Notes: generated by a model not told the origin, from the letters alone. DNA of 64,000 nt from Enterococcaceae bacterium OF42-14pH9A (GCA_027692465.1 JAQEYU010000001.1:372001-436000); one strand, 5' to 3'. Shown: positions 29,591-39,018, numbered from the stretch's first letter. Made by a program: numbers and translations.

Positions 29591-29981
29591 TATTTCTGCT
29601 AAAAATTTCTATGACAAGATCATCGACTCGGTGGTGTTCGATATCCGCAAAGCAACCGGTAAAGATGTAAAAAGAAGCCAGTTGAAGAATTTTGAATACA
29701 TCAAAGAATTTTCCAAGATCAACCGCGCGAAGATTCTGATCGAAGACGTTGTACCTAATCAGGTCTATCAGTTCAGAACAGCAACTACCAAGAATGACTT
29801 TACAGTTCGTTATGAAATCGAAGCATTGGGTGAAAATCGCTGTAAGATCCACTATGAAGAGACCATGAAGTCCTATGGTTTCCTGCAGCAGATGAATGAT
29901 GCTGTGATCGGGATCCCGATGAGTTTCTTTAAAAAACGCAATTTTAAAAAGATGATGGAAATGATTGAAAAATCCGTGTAA
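29568..29981 (+). CDS. DUF3284 family protein
   Basis: 137-aa soluble protein with the START-like layout seen in DUF3284 (ELNISAKNFYDKIIDSV at the N terminus, a central RFEIEALG-type strand set, C-terminal helix). DUF3284 genes are commonly found beside cellobiose-type PTS operons in enterococci and streptococci; function unknown. GTG start at 29568 is chosen because AGGAG lies nine bases upstream and the sequence upstream of it is unlike the family. Confidence 0.8.
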   Translation: MIIEKELNISAKNFYDKIIDSVVFDIRKATGKDVKRSQLKNFEYIKEFSKINRAKILIEDVVPNQVYQFRTATTKNDFTVRYEIEALGENRCKIHYEETMKSYGFLQQMNDAVIGIPMSFFKKRNFKKMMEMIEKSV

Positions 29982-29988
29982 TCTCAGA

Positions 29989-30044
29989 CCGGAATATTTA
30001 CTGCTGTCAGGCGTAAGTATTCCGGTTCGCTTTGTGTTTTTTTA
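29989..30044 (+). terminator. terminator of the DUF3284 cluster
   Basis: CCGGAATATTTA / TAAGTATTCCGG hairpin followed by a T-rich stretch ending TTTTTTT. Confidence 0.6.
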
Positions 30045-30073
30045 TAACAACGTGGCAAAGGGGAATGAAAAAG

Positions 30074-31255
30074 ATGACTGATGTCAAGGAGATGACAGCA
30101 GAACATATTGATGAGATGCTGTCTTTAGTTGCCTATGCATTTCAGTGGGAACTGTCAGAAAACAATCGCAAGCGCTTTGGGATGTTGGCGGAGAATTCGT
30201 GGAATTTTGGTTCTTTTGACGAGGAGAATCGCTTAGCCAGCCAAGTGATGGCGACACCTTTTAAAGTTGATCTTTTCGGCGATCAGCATTTGATGGCCGG
30301 AATCGGATTTGTTGCCAGCTATCCGGAATATCGCAGCCAGGGGAGAATCGATCGGATCATGACCGAACTGTTGGCTGTATCACGAGAAAAAGGAGTCAAC
30401 TTGTCATATTTGGCACCGTTCTCCTATCCGTTTTATCGCCGCTACGGTTATGAGCTGACGTTTGAGCGGGCTGTGTATGATGTGCCGGCTTCACAATGGC
30501 CGGACTCGCCGAAGGTATCCGGAAGGGTGGAACGTTTGTCATGGAGGCAGGCTGAACCTTTGATTGGGGAGCTTTTTGCGGCAGCTGAGCGCCATCATCG
30601 AGGAGGAGTGGTACGGGAGGAGTGGTGGCTGTCCTTCAAATTTCTGCTGCGTAAAAACTATACGTATGCCGTATATTTTGATGAACAAAATATACCTCAG
30701 GGCTACCTGGTCTATTTACTGGAGCCGGGCAAGTTGACCATCGCTGAGTGGACCTGGTTGACGGGGGACGCCTTCCGGGGACTCAATCGCTTTGTTGCCT
30801 CTCATAACGGATCGGTTGCCAAGATCATCTATGATACAGGCTTTGATGGACAGACGCTGCAGTTTCTTACCACCACGCCTATGAACAGTCTTACTATACG
30901 CCCGGAAATGATGGCGCGGGTAGTCGATGTTAAAAGATTTTTAAACGATACTAAAAAGATTCAAAAACTTTCGGAAAGCGTGGCAATCAGGGTGACAAAT
31001 GATCCATATGCGCCTTGGAATGAAGGAATTTTCGAGTTGAGAAAAACAGCGACGGGAGTTGAGGTCAGACAGGTGGAATCGACCGAATTACCGGTAATCC
31101 AACTATCTATCCAGCGGTTCACACAGTTGTTTATGGGGTACTTATCACCACGGACGCTCTATTTCCACGGGTTTCTGGCGACTGATGAAAGACTTTTAAA
31201 AGTTTTAGAAGAAATTGTTCCTGAACAGAAGCCGGTTTTAGAAGACTATTTCTGA
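30074..31255 (+). CDS. Eis-like GNAT N-acetyltransferase
   Basis: 393-aa acetyl-CoA-dependent acetyltransferase of the Eis type: an N-terminal GNAT domain with acetyl-CoA loop YPEYRSQGRIDRIM (about 86-99), a second GNAT-like domain and a C-terminal sterol-carrier-like domain. Relatives acetylate amines, including aminoglycosides in mycobacteria; the target here is unknown. The ATG at 30074 is preferred because AAAGGGG lies 10 bases upstream; the ATG at 30065 is too close to it. Confidence 0.85.
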   Translation: MTDVKEMTAEHIDEMLSLVAYAFQWELSENNRKRFGMLAENSWNFGSFDEENRLASQVMATPFKVDLFGDQHLMAGIGFVASYPEYRSQGRIDRIMTELLAVSREKGVNLSYLAPFSYPFYRRYGYELTFERAVYDVPASQWPDSPKVSGRVERLSWRQAEPLIGELFAAAERHHRGGVVREEWWLSFKFLLRKNYTYAVYFDEQNIPQGYLVYLLEPGKLTIAEWTWLTGDAFRGLNRFVASHNGSVAKIIYDTGFDGQTLQFLTTTPMNSLTIRPEMMARVVDVKRFLNDTKKIQKLSESVAIRVTNDPYAPWNEGIFELRKTATGVEVRQVESTELPVIQLSIQRFTQLFMGYLSPRTLYFHGFLATDERLLKVLEEIVPEQKPVLEDYF

Positions 31256-31274
31256 CCCGCTTCAGGAAAGCTCG

Positions 31275-31315
31275 AAAAAAGACCGTTGTCCCTAGTATGG
31301 GGCAACAACGGTCTT
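31275..31315 (-). terminator. terminator of the 56-aa gene
   Basis: AAGACCGTTGT / ACAACGGTCTT hairpin; on the minus strand it is followed by TTTTTT. Confidence 0.85.
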
Positions 31316-31324
31316 GGAAGGTGC

Positions 31325-31495
31325 TCAGCTGTTTACATTTGACCGAACAAATTTGAAGTGGATCGTCTTTGTCGGTTTCCCTGTATCATAAGACAACTCT
31401 TTGCGGTCTTTCAAAGCGGCTTTGACGACTTGTTCACGTGATTTTTTGTATTGATCCATCCGGCGTGCTAAGATTTCTTCTTTTCGTTGTTTCAT
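31325..31495 (-). CDS. small basic protein (56 aa), unknown
   Basis: ATG at 31495 has GAGGGGGATCAAC upstream and the frame ends just before a good minus-strand terminator, so it is likely a real gene. The peptide is strongly basic (MKQRKEEILARRMDQYKKSR at the start), predicted helical in its first half, with no membrane segment. I do not recognise it. Confidence 0.7.
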   Translation of the reverse strand: MKQRKEEILARRMDQYKKSREQVVKAALKDRKELSYDTGKPTKTIHFKFVRSNVNS

Positions 31496-31643
31496 TGTTG
31501 ATCCCCCTCATAACTTGTTATAAAATACGTCTATCTTTAGGTTATTCTACCACGTGAAAGCGTTTAATTCTAAGGGGGCGCTTGTGGAATCCTTAACAAT
31601 AAGTGATTTGCGGGGCTCGTTTTCTATCGAATTGACTGTACAG

Positions 31644-31678
31644 AAAAAAGCAGGACCCGAGTGCTCGTCGTCCTACTT
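31644..31678 (-). terminator. terminator downstream of tRNA-Arg
   Basis: AGGAC.CGAG / CTCG..GTCCT hairpin followed by TTTTTT on the minus strand. Confidence 0.7.
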
Positions 31679-31716
31679 TGAATAGGCTGCTGGTTTAAGC
31701 AGTTTTGGTAAAAAAA

Positions 31717-31788
31717 CGTTCCCTGCCGGAATCGAACCAGCAACTAATCCTTAGGAGGGATTTGTTATATCCATTTAACTAAGGGAAC
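31717..31788 (-). tRNA. tRNA-Arg(CCU)
   Basis: Read on the minus strand: acceptor GTTCCCT / AGGGAAC, anticodon stem AATCC / GGATT around loop CTCCTAA (anticodon CCT, reads AGG), T arm GCTGG-TTCGATT-CCGGC, discriminator G. The CCA is not encoded. It stands alone between protein genes. Confidence 0.93.
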
Positions 31789-31871
31789 TTTTGTGTTTGT
31801 TTGAAGCATTGTCTATTTTAACGTTGTTGGCCCACAGATTCAAGTGGTCAACGACGATTGGAGGAAAGAAA

Positions 31872-32804
31872 ATGGTAAAACGATTGATCAGTGCGACTCC
31901 TGGTGAAGTTGCAAAAATGAGCGGTTCTGAATTAAAACAGTCTATTAAGGCCAGTGAAGGGCGCACAATTTGTGTGGAAAACGTTGTCGGCACGATGCCG
32001 CAAGTCGGAGATCTGACAAATGCCGAAGTTGCAAAAGCTTTCGGTGCAGACTTGATCTTGTTGAACGGCTTCGATTGCTTCCATCCGGTAGTGCTGGGAG
32101 TACCCGGCTTATCTTTTGATGCGGTGATGGACCCGACAGTTGAGATCGAAAACCCGATTCCTGTTTTGAAGAAGCTGACAGGGCGACCAATCGGTATCAA
32201 TTTGGAGCCGATTCCTGAAGCGCTCGACTTGATGAGTGAGCAGGTGGTAATCTCCAAAGGGCGGACCAGTTCGGCAGAAACAATCCAGCGTGCTGACGAG
32301 CTTGGCGTAGATTTCATTTGTTTCACAGGAAATCCGGGTACCGGTGTGACTAATGAAGCGATTGCCGGCGCTGTTAAAATCGCAAAGAAACATTTTTCAG
32401 GCATGATCATCGCCGGTAAGATGCACAGTGCCGGTTCAGATGAGCCGGTTGTAACGAAAGAAGCAATCACCGCTTATGCCGAAGCCGGTGCAGACATTCT
32501 TTTGCTGCCGGCAGTCGGAACGATTCAGGGCTTTTTGGAACAGGATTTGATCGATGCAGTAAAATTTGCGAAAACTCGCGATCTTCTGACAATGACCGCT
32601 ATCGGAACCAGTCAGGAAAGTGCACGGCCGGAGACACTTCGTCAGATTGCTCTGACCTGTAAAACATGCGGCGTTGATATCCAACATATCGGCGATGCCG
32701 GATACGGCGGCTTGGCACCGGCAGAAAATATTTTCGAGATGTCCATCGCAATCCGTGGCATGCGTCATACGTTGTATCGTTGTGCCCAATCTGTCAATCG
32801 GTGA
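31872..32804 (+). CDS. DUF7916-like TIM-barrel protein
   Basis: 310-aa protein resembling the family often labelled haloacid-dehalogenase-like hydrolase / DUF7916 in lactic acid bacteria and associated with sugar PTS loci. It shows alternating strand-helix repeats of a TIM barrel (ADLILLNGF, GINLEP, DFICFTGNPGTGV, ADILLLPAVGTIQG, VDIQHIGDAGYGG). The reaction is unknown. ATG at 31872 follows GGAGGAAAG. Confidence in the family name is moderate; confidence that it is a gene is high. Confidence 0.7.
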   Translation: MVKRLISATPGEVAKMSGSELKQSIKASEGRTICVENVVGTMPQVGDLTNAEVAKAFGADLILLNGFDCFHPVVLGVPGLSFDAVMDPTVEIENPIPVLKKLTGRPIGINLEPIPEALDLMSEQVVISKGRTSSAETIQRADELGVDFICFTGNPGTGVTNEAIAGAVKIAKKHFSGMIIAGKMHSAGSDEPVVTKEAITAYAEAGADILLLPAVGTIQGFLEQDLIDAVKFAKTRDLLTMTAIGTSQESARPETLRQIALTCKTCGVDIQHIGDAGYGGLAPAENIFEMSIAIRGMRHTLYRCAQSVNR

Positions 32805-32834
32805 GGAATACAAACTGAATAAGAGCAAGGGAAT

Positions 32835-32972
32835 ATCTGAAAATTCCGGAAGAATTTAGAGGCTTGTGGATTTGCGAATCCAGATGTAAAGTGCCGCTCG
32901 TGCAATTTATAGACGAGCCTTTCACTGCGGCTTAGGTTAAAAGGTCGAAACTGGCAGATGCTTTCAGACATA
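32835..32972 (+). repeat. dispersed intergenic repeat, copy 5
   Basis: Begins ATCTGAAAATTCCGG and ends GCAGATGCTTTCAGACA; the middle is more diverged than in copies 2-4. Confidence 0.6.
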
Positions 32973-32976
32973 TCCC

Positions 32977-33008
32977 AAAAGGAGCGGCGAAAAATGCCGC
33001 TCCTTTTT
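32977..33008. terminator. terminator between repeat copies 5 and 6
   Basis: AAAAGGAGCGGC / GCCGCTCCTTTTT perfect hairpin, usable in both directions for the convergent neighbours. Confidence 0.9.
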
Positions 33009-33064
33009 GCATGTTCTGGTTTTAAAAGCTGACAGCATTTAAAAAAAGTGTTGGGCAAGGCGTG

Positions 33065-33224
33065 GTTGAAAACTTCAGCGGCAGATGTTTTGGCCCGTTT
33101 CATCGCAAGCTGCGTTGTAAATACGCAGCTTTAGCATTACATAAGCTGTGCTTACTTCTTGATTTCGGAAAAAAGTCCTCAAAAATCCGGCTCACCCGGC
33201 TCATATCGAAGCTTTCAGACAGAC
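33065..33224 (-). repeat. dispersed intergenic repeat, copy 6 (inverted)
   Basis: On the minus strand it reads GTCTGAAAGCTTCG...GAAATCAAGAAGTAAGC...CTGCCGCTGAAGTTTTCA, closely matching copy 3. Together with copy 5 it forms an inverted pair around a terminator. Confidence 0.72.
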
Positions 33225-33225
33225 C

Positions 33226-33597
33226 CTAAGCTTCATCGCTCAGGTCACTCCATTTTTTGTCGTCATGGAATTCAACGCTGCGGATCTCATCGTAATGGAT
33301 CTTTTCCCCGGCGACATAGATTCCCAGTTCGTCATAGCCTTCAATTTTGCCGACCGCATCCGGCGGGTATTGACCTTGTGCGTCCATTTCTTCCCTTTGA
33401 AGGGCAATGGAGCGGCCTTTTATCAGCGACTCAGTGAGCAACTGACCGATCTCCTCGGTGGTCATAAGTGGTTTTGCCGGCCAAGTGTGGCGGCGTTCCT
33501 CTTTCTCCGCAGCTAACTGGCGGGTGTGTTCGGATAAGTAAAAGCCGTTCCACTTCAGCTTTTTTCTGTCATGATAGGGATGCAGTTCATTTGTCAT
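33226..33597 (-). CDS. YolD-like protein, partner of UvrX
   Basis: 123-aa protein of the YolD-like family, which is regularly encoded directly after Y-family polymerases of the UvrX type in Firmicutes. Its ATG overlaps the uvrX stop by four bases (ATGA), so translation is coupled. The biochemical role is not established. Confidence 0.85.
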   Translation of the reverse strand: MTNELHPYHDRKKLKWNGFYLSEHTRQLAAEKEERRHTWPAKPLMTTEEIGQLLTESLIKGRSIALQREEMDAQGQYPPDAVGKIEGYDELGIYVAGEKIHYDEIRSVEFHDDKKWSDLSDEA

Positions 33598-34928
33598 AAG
33601 CCATCCAATCCTCCTTGGCCGCCGTCATGTCCGCCTACCAAGTGACTGCGGGCGATACTGCGGGCACCTTCTAATTTGCTGGTTGCATGTACGATTGCTG
33701 TGAAACCGTATTTTGCACGGATCCGGTCGATGATCTGGTCTAATCGTTGTTCAGCTTCAAGCTTTTCGGGAGAGTCAAACAAGCTCAATTGCCGACTGTC
33801 GGTAAACAACAGCTTGGAATAGGTGATCCCTACATGTCGGACCACTTGTCCGCGGTAATACTTGCGAAACAACTGCAGGCAGTAATCCGCCAATTGTTTG
33901 GTATTGTCGGTTGCCGGAATCTTCATTTGATGGGAAAAGCCGCTCTTATTTTCTCCTTGTGCTGTACCGATGAATAAATTAATGCACTGGGTGAGACAAC
34001 CGTGACGTCTTATCCGGGCAGCAACTTGCTCGGCCATTTCCCTGACGACGATTTCGATTTCCTGTTGCTTGACGTAATTTTTGGGCAGAACCTGGCTGTT
34101 GCCGTAAGATTTTTCTTTGATAGCCGATCCTTGTTCCGATAAAATCGTCCGATCAATTCCGTTTGCGTGGTAATAGTACTGCTGACCCAAAACTCCGAAA
34201 CGCTGCCGCAATAGTTCGGGATCCGTATGGGCAAGCTGGTAGACAGTATCGATCCCCAGGTTGTAAAAATTCCGTTCCATGCGCCGGCCAATCCCCCAAA
34301 AATCCCGCATGTGAGCAATCTTCCAGATGGTCTCAGAAACGTTGTCATACCTCCATTCGGCTGTAAAATTGCGGTTGTGTTTGGCTCCGTTGTCCAATGC
34401 CAGCTTGGCCAAGAGCGGGTTGTCTCCAATCCCTACTGTCAATACCAGCCCCAGTTTTTGTTTGACTTCATTTTGGATCCGGGCAGCAAACAACCGTCGC
34501 TTTTGGCTGCGGTCGAGGGTCGGATCCGGAAAGAAGAGATTCATGGAAGCTGTCACATCCAAAATCGATTCATCAATGGAATAGATGAGCAGGTCTTCAT
34601 CTGCCACATATTCACGAAAGATATTGTTGAATTTGACATTCTCTTTGATGTAGAGGTTCATGCGTGGAGGAACTTTTTTTAATTTAGGGTGATTGGGTAG
34701 ATTATCTGCCCGTGTCACATTGGTAATCCCGAGCTTGGCCTTTGCCATCGGGGAAGAGGCCAGGATCAGTCCGTTGCCGGTATTGTCAGCCGTGCTCATG
34801 ACTACCAGCATCGTTGTCAAGGGGTCCCAGCCTCGGAGGGCACATTCCACACTGGCATAGAAAGATTTGACATCAATAAACAGAATGTCCCGCAATGGCT
34901 CGGACTGATAGTCAAATCCGCGATCCAT
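33594..34928 (-). CDS. uvrX: Y-family DNA polymerase (UvrX/UmuC type)
   Basis: 444-aa error-prone translesion polymerase. The palm has FIDVKSFYASVEC (about 17-29) and the catalytic YSIDESILDV (about 116-125). Finger and thumb domains follow, and a clamp-binding motif QLSLFD lies near 386-391. Heads the uvrX-yolD pair. Its promoter contains a LexA-type box (34993-35006), so expression is SOS-induced. Confidence 0.93.
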   Translation of the reverse strand: MDRGFDYQSEPLRDILFIDVKSFYASVECALRGWDPLTTMLVVMSTADNTGNGLILASSPMAKAKLGITNVTRADNLPNHPKLKKVPPRMNLYIKENVKFNNIFREYVADEDLLIYSIDESILDVTASMNLFFPDPTLDRSQKRRLFAARIQNEVKQKLGLVLTVGIGDNPLLAKLALDNGAKHNRNFTAEWRYDNVSETIWKIAHMRDFWGIGRRMERNFYNLGIDTVYQLAHTDPELLRQRFGVLGQQYYYHANGIDRTILSEQGSAIKEKSYGNSQVLPKNYVKQQEIEIVVREMAEQVAARIRRHGCLTQCINLFIGTAQGENKSGFSHQMKIPATDNTKQLADYCLQLFRKYYRGQVVRHVGITYSKLLFTDSRQLSLFDSPEKLEAEQRLDQIIDRIRAKYGFTAIVHATSKLEGARSIARSHLVGGHDGGQGGLDGL

Positions 34929-34986
34929 TTTGACGCATCTCCTTTCTGCTTGTAAATAGTTGGCTGAGAGTTATTGCCTCTACACT

Positions 34987-35016
34987 ATTATACGAACGTG
35001 TGTTTGCTTTTGTAAA
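34987..35016 (-). promoter_or_regulatory. SOS promoter of uvrX-yolD with LexA box
   Basis: On the minus strand TTTACA (complement of 35011-35016) and TATAAT (complement of 34987-34992), spacer 18. The spacer holds CGAACGTGTGTTTG (34993-35006), matching the Gram-positive LexA site CGAAC-N4-GTTYG. Confidence 0.88.
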
Positions 35017-35232
35017 GCGAACAAACGATAAAAGTTCTGATTGGCGTATTTTTGTGTTCTTCGGCAATTGATAGAAAAAACACAGCAAAGTCCGGCTAAT
35101 CGTTTTGCTTTATCGAAAAATGTAAGCGTGTTACACTTTAAATACAGCATAGCAGCTGTATTTAAATCCGGAAATGAGCCGAATCGTCTGGGTTTTATCG
35201 ATTTCGGCACCAACAATAGGAGGGAATCGTTT

Positions 35233-36354
35233 ATGACAAAAGCAGGCAAAGAACTATTGGCGGAACTGACTGGTACCGGCGCAAAAGGTCCATTTGTTTC
35301 CATCATGCTCAACACCCATGTAGCACACCAGGATGTTGAAAAAGATCAGATCAAATTCAAAAATTTTGCCAAGGAAGCCAAAAAGCGCTTTGAAAAGAAA
35401 TATCCCGACGCAGATTGGAGTACTTATCAGGAGAAAATTGATACACTGCTGGCGGATCAGTCATTTTGGCGCAGCGGTAAAACCAGTGTGGCGGTGTTCC
35501 TGACAGAAGAACAGACGCTGATCCATCGCCTGAATATTCGTATCGATGATCAGTATTATGTAGGAGATACGCCTTATCTGTTAGCGGTCATTAAAAATGC
35601 CCAATTTAACTATACCTACTATCTGCTTGGTTTGAATCGTGACTCGATGAAACTGTACTTTGTTGATAATCAGCAAGTGACTGCAGTTGAACTTCCCGAA
35701 GATGCACCTGTCGATGTACCGACTGCACTGGGTGATGAACTGACCGGCGGCAATCTGAATTATACCTCCCAAGGCAGCCAAGCCGGCTCCAAAGAAGGGG
35801 TCTCCTATCATGGTGTCAGCGCCAAGGATGAAGAAGTGGAAATCGATTGGAAAAACTACTATCAAGCGGTAGATACCTTCCTGCGGGACAAATTTGACAA
35901 TCCTGAAAATTATCCGTTGTATCTGTTTGCTCTTCCGGAAAACCAGACGATGTTCAAAAAATATGCCAAGACTTCGTATTTCAGTACGGTTGCAGCCATC
36001 AGTGCTTCGCCGGCAGCGCTGAGCGACAAAGAAATCGCAAACCAAACCGATGAAATCAGTAAACAATTGTCTGAAAAGGAGATCATCGGTTATCAGAAAT
36101 TAATGGATAAAAAATTTATGGATCAGCTGGTAGATATCGTTCCGGCGGCAAAAGAAGGCCGAATTTCCCAGCTGTTCATTGCGACTTCTAATTTAGTGGA
36201 CGGGTTTGGTGAAGATCCGGATACCGAATACGATCGCCGGCAGGTATTAAACACGATGGCAGATCATGTGATTGCCAACGGCGGGGATGTTTTTGTCCTG
36301 GATCAAAAGGATGCACCGGATGAAAAGAGCCTGATTGCTATCTTGCGTTATTAA
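35233..36354 (+). CDS. baeRF-type (release-factor-like) protein
   Basis: 373-aa protein resembling the bacterial archaeo-eukaryotic release factor (baeRF6) family: an N-terminal VSIMLNTH strand, a middle domain with YLLGLNRDSMKLYFVD, and an eL30-like C-terminal part ending VLNTMADHVIANGGDVFVLDQ. Function is unknown; relatives may act on stalled ribosomes. ATG at 35233 follows TAGGAGGGA. It faces away from uvrX. Confidence 0.65.
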   Translation: MTKAGKELLAELTGTGAKGPFVSIMLNTHVAHQDVEKDQIKFKNFAKEAKKRFEKKYPDADWSTYQEKIDTLLADQSFWRSGKTSVAVFLTEEQTLIHRLNIRIDDQYYVGDTPYLLAVIKNAQFNYTYYLLGLNRDSMKLYFVDNQQVTAVELPEDAPVDVPTALGDELTGGNLNYTSQGSQAGSKEGVSYHGVSAKDEEVEIDWKNYYQAVDTFLRDKFDNPENYPLYLFALPENQTMFKKYAKTSYFSTVAAISASPAALSDKEIANQTDEISKQLSEKEIIGYQKLMDKKFMDQLVDIVPAAKEGRISQLFIATSNLVDGFGEDPDTEYDRRQVLNTMADHVIANGGDVFVLDQKDAPDEKSLIAILRY

Positions 36355-36591
36355 AATTTAAGAATTGAAAGGGCGTCCTACCGCATTTTTGAGCGGAAAG
36401 GGCGTCTTTTTTAACCTTTTTCCGAAAAAATTAGGCAATGTTGCAATTGTGTGATACAATACATCTTGTAGTTTTAGTTAAGGGCTTTTATGGTAGTTTG
36501 TTTCCATTGTTAAACATCATTCCCATTAACACCCGACACATGAAATTGCAAAACAAATCGTGGGCAGACCCCACACAGGAGGATATTTAAC
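36355..36591 (+). promoter_or_regulatory. leader and promoter region of the cold-shock gene
   Basis: A TACAAT element at 36455-36460 would give a 5' leader of about 125 bases, the long untranslated leader typical of csp genes. A GTGGG...CCCAC hairpin sits just ahead of the AGGAGG site. Confidence 0.55.
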
Positions 36592-36792
36592 ATGCAAACA
36601 GGTACTGTAAAATGGTTCAACGCTGACAAAGGTTTTGGTTTCATCACTGCAGAAGACGGTAACGACGTATTCGTTCACTTCTCAGCAATCCAAGGCGACG
36701 GCTTCAAAACTTTGGAAGAAGGTCAAGCAGTTTCTTTCGACGTTGAAGACGGCCAACGCGGCCCTCAAGCAACAAACGTTGTTAAAGGCTAA
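36592..36792 (+). CDS. csp: cold-shock protein (CspA family)
   Basis: 66-aa single-stranded nucleic-acid chaperone. RNP1 KGFGFI (about 13-18) and RNP2 VFVHF (about 26-30) are intact. The start is set by a CAGGAGGATATTTAAC site. A second, divergent copy lies in the island at 59417. Confidence 0.97.
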   Translation: MQTGTVKWFNADKGFGFITAEDGNDVFVHFSAIQGDGFKTLEEGQAVSFDVEDGQRGPQATNVVKG

Positions 36793-37132
36793 TCCATTTA
36801 AAATCACGACACCCGACGGAGCTTTTCTGTCGGGTGTTTTTTATTTTCCCTAAGATATTGAAATGCAGGTCTCTAGCAAGGCCAGACTGTTTCACTGGAA
36901 TGTTCTGATGCTCGTCGTGTTCGAAAGCAGGTTAGCTGCCGGAAAATGACGTGCTTTTGTAAGTTTTCAGTAAAAAGATAGTAAGGACACGCCCGGAATG
37001 ATATAATGTTCAAGAAGTTGGCTGTAAGCTGTACCGGCAGAGAGGATCAATGGCAGTCGCGCTGTATCACAATAAACAGCGAAGTAGCTGATGCTGGTGG
37101 CTTTCGGTTCATCAGGAAAGGAGCATAATCTG
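36793..37132. other. intergenic region csp to rapZ, with csp terminator
   Basis: Holds the csp terminator ACACCCGAC / GTCGGGTGTTTTTT at 36808-36842. The remaining 290 bases contain no gene; an AATGATATAATG element near 36998-37009 may be the -10 of the rapZ operon. Confidence 0.6.
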
Positions 37133-38017
37133 ATGCAGGAAAATTTAAAATTAGTGATCATTACAGGAATGAGCGGGGCCGGTAAAACGGTCGCTATCCA
37201 AAGTTTTGAAGATATGGGGTTCTTTTGTATCGATAATATGCCGCCGTCTTTGATCCCGAAATTCTGGGAACTGATCAAAGAATCGGGGAAAATCACCAAA
37301 ATTGCATTGGTAGTGGATCTGCGTTCCCGCTCGTTTTTTGAGGAGATCCAGAACATGCTGATCGACATTGAGAACACCAATTTTATCGATACACAGGTGT
37401 TGTTTTTGGATGCCTCGGATGAAGAGCTGGTTTCCCGCTACAAAGAGACCCGGCGGACGCATCCGATGGCGATGGATGGTTTGGTAACAGAGGGTATCCG
37501 CAAAGAGCGGGCTATCTTGGAAGATCTGAAAACCAAAGCGACAATGGTGATCGACACAACGACGCTGACACCGCGACAGTTACGGGAAAAGATCATTGCT
37601 GCATTTAAAACCTCTGAGACACAGGGCTTTCGTATTGAGCTGGTTTCGTTCGGTTTCAAGTATGGGCTGCCTATCGATGCCGACATTGTGATGGACGTTC
37701 GCTTTTTACCCAATCCTCACTATATCCAGGATCTGCGGCCGTTGACCGGGATGGATCAGCCGGTGTACGACTATGTGATGTCATTTCCGGAAACTGAGGA
37801 ATTCTATCAACGATTTTTGGGACTGCTGCAGACAATCATGCCCGGTTATGTCAAAGAAGGCAAAAGCAGCCTGACAGTAGCAATCGGCTGTACCGGCGGA
37901 CAGCATCGCTCTGTGGCTTTGACGGAGCGGGTAGGGCATGCCTTGGAAAAAGACTACAAGGTGAATATTACCCACCGGGACAAAGATAAACGAAAAGAGA
38001 CGGTGAATCGTTCATGA
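37133..38017 (+). CDS. rapZ: RNase adapter / nucleotide-binding protein RapZ
   Basis: 294-aa P-loop protein; in E. coli it controls GlmZ decay and GlcN6P synthesis, in Firmicutes its role is less clear. Walker A GMSGAGKT (about 13-20) and the C-terminal [10 protein letters not shown] block are present. ATG at 37133 follows AAAGGAGC. First gene of the conserved rapZ-yvcK-whiA operon, overlapping yvcK by four bases. Confidence 0.96.
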   Translation: MQENLKLVIITGMSGAGKTVAIQSFEDMGFFCIDNMPPSLIPKFWELIKESGKITKIALVVDLRSRSFFEEIQNMLIDIENTNFIDTQVLFLDASDEELVSRYKETRRTHPMAMDGLVTEGIRKERAILEDLKTKATMVIDTTTLTPRQLREKIIAAFKTSETQGFRIELVSFGFKYGLPIDADIVMDVRFLPNPHYIQDLRPLTGMDQPVYDYVMSFPETEEFYQRFLGLLQTIMPGYVKEGKSSLTVAIGCTGGQHRSVALTERVGHALEKDYKVNITHRDKDKRKETVNRS

Positions 38018-39018
38018 AGATGAAAACGTATCGGATCAGAAAACCGAAAGTCGTCGTAATCGGCGGCGGGACCGGTCTGCCGGTCATTTTGAACAGCCTA
38101 CGCCGTGAAAGTGTCGAAATCACGGCGGTGGTGACCGTTGCAGATGATGGGGGTTCCAGCGGTGAAATCAGAGAATCGATTTCAATGGCACCGCCGGGTG
38201 ATCTGCGCAACGTGCTGGTGGCGATGTCGGATATGCCAAAGCTGTATTCGGATATCTTTCAGTACCGTTTCAAAAAAGAAGACAAATTTTTGGCAAATCA
38301 TGCGCTGGGCAATCTGATTATCGCAGCCATCGCTGAAATGCGCGGCAGCACGTATGATGCCGTACAGCTTTTGACCAAAATGATGCACGTTGATGGTCAT
38401 GTTTATCCCAGCAGTGAAAAACCGCTGGTGCTTCACGCCGTTTTTAAGGACGGTACCGAGGCCGTGGGCGAATCAAAAATTGCCCGTGACCGCAAAACGA
38501 TCGATCGGGTTTTTGTTCGCAATCAAGATGGGAAGCACGAGCCAAAAGCTGCCCGTAAAGTTGTGACCTCCATCATGGAAGCGGATATGATTGTTTTGGG
38601 TCCCGGAAGTTTGTTTACCAGTATTCTGCCGAATCTGATGATCTCCGAAATCGGGGAAGCAGTCCGTCAAAGTGGAGCGGAGACGGTGTACATCTGCAAT
38701 ATTATGACCCAAAAAGGTGAAACAGAACACTTTACCGACGCCAATCACGTGGAGGTCCTGAATGAGCATCTTCAAGACAAGTTTATTGATACTGTGTTGG
38801 TGAATACGGAAAAAGTTCCTGACGGCTATATGGACTTTGAGGTCTACGACGAATACCTGGTGCAGGTAAAGCATGACTTTAAAGGATTGCGGGCCCAAAA
38901 CTGCCGCGTGGTATCTACTGATTTTCTAAAGCTGAGAGACGGCGGGGTCTTCCACGATGGTGACAAAGTAGTGGAGGAATTACTGACTATCTTGTACGGT
39001 GCTAAAAATCCTTATTGA
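38014..39018 (+). CDS. yvcK: YvcK/CofD-like protein (gluconeogenesis factor)
   Basis: 334-aa protein needed for growth on gluconeogenic carbon sources and for cell-shape control; binds UDP-sugars in B. subtilis. N-terminal [14 protein letters not shown] (about 14-27) and [12 protein letters not shown] mark the CofD-like fold. Coupled to rapZ through ATGA overlap. Confidence 0.95.
   Translation: MKMKTYRIRKPKVVVIGGGTGLPVILNSLRRESVEITAVVTVADDGGSSGEIRESISMAPPGDLRNVLVAMSDMPKLYSDIFQYRFKKEDKFLANHALGNLIIAAIAEMRGSTYDAVQLLTKMMHVDGHVYPSSEKPLVLHAVFKDGTEAVGESKIARDRKTIDRVFVRNQDGKHEPKAARKVVTSIMEADMIVLGPGSLFTSILPNLMISEIGEAVRQSGAETVYICNIMTQKGETEHFTDANHVEVLNEHLQDKFIDTVLVNTEKVPDGYMDFEVYDEYLVQVKHDFKGLRAQNCRVVSTDFLKLRDGGVFHDGDKVVEELLTILYGAKNPY

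Noticed and set aside
36358..36415. terminator after the baeRF-like gene
   Set aside because: The two AAAGGGCGTC words are direct rather than inverted repeats, and the inner CCGC/GCGG stem is weak and not next to the T run.
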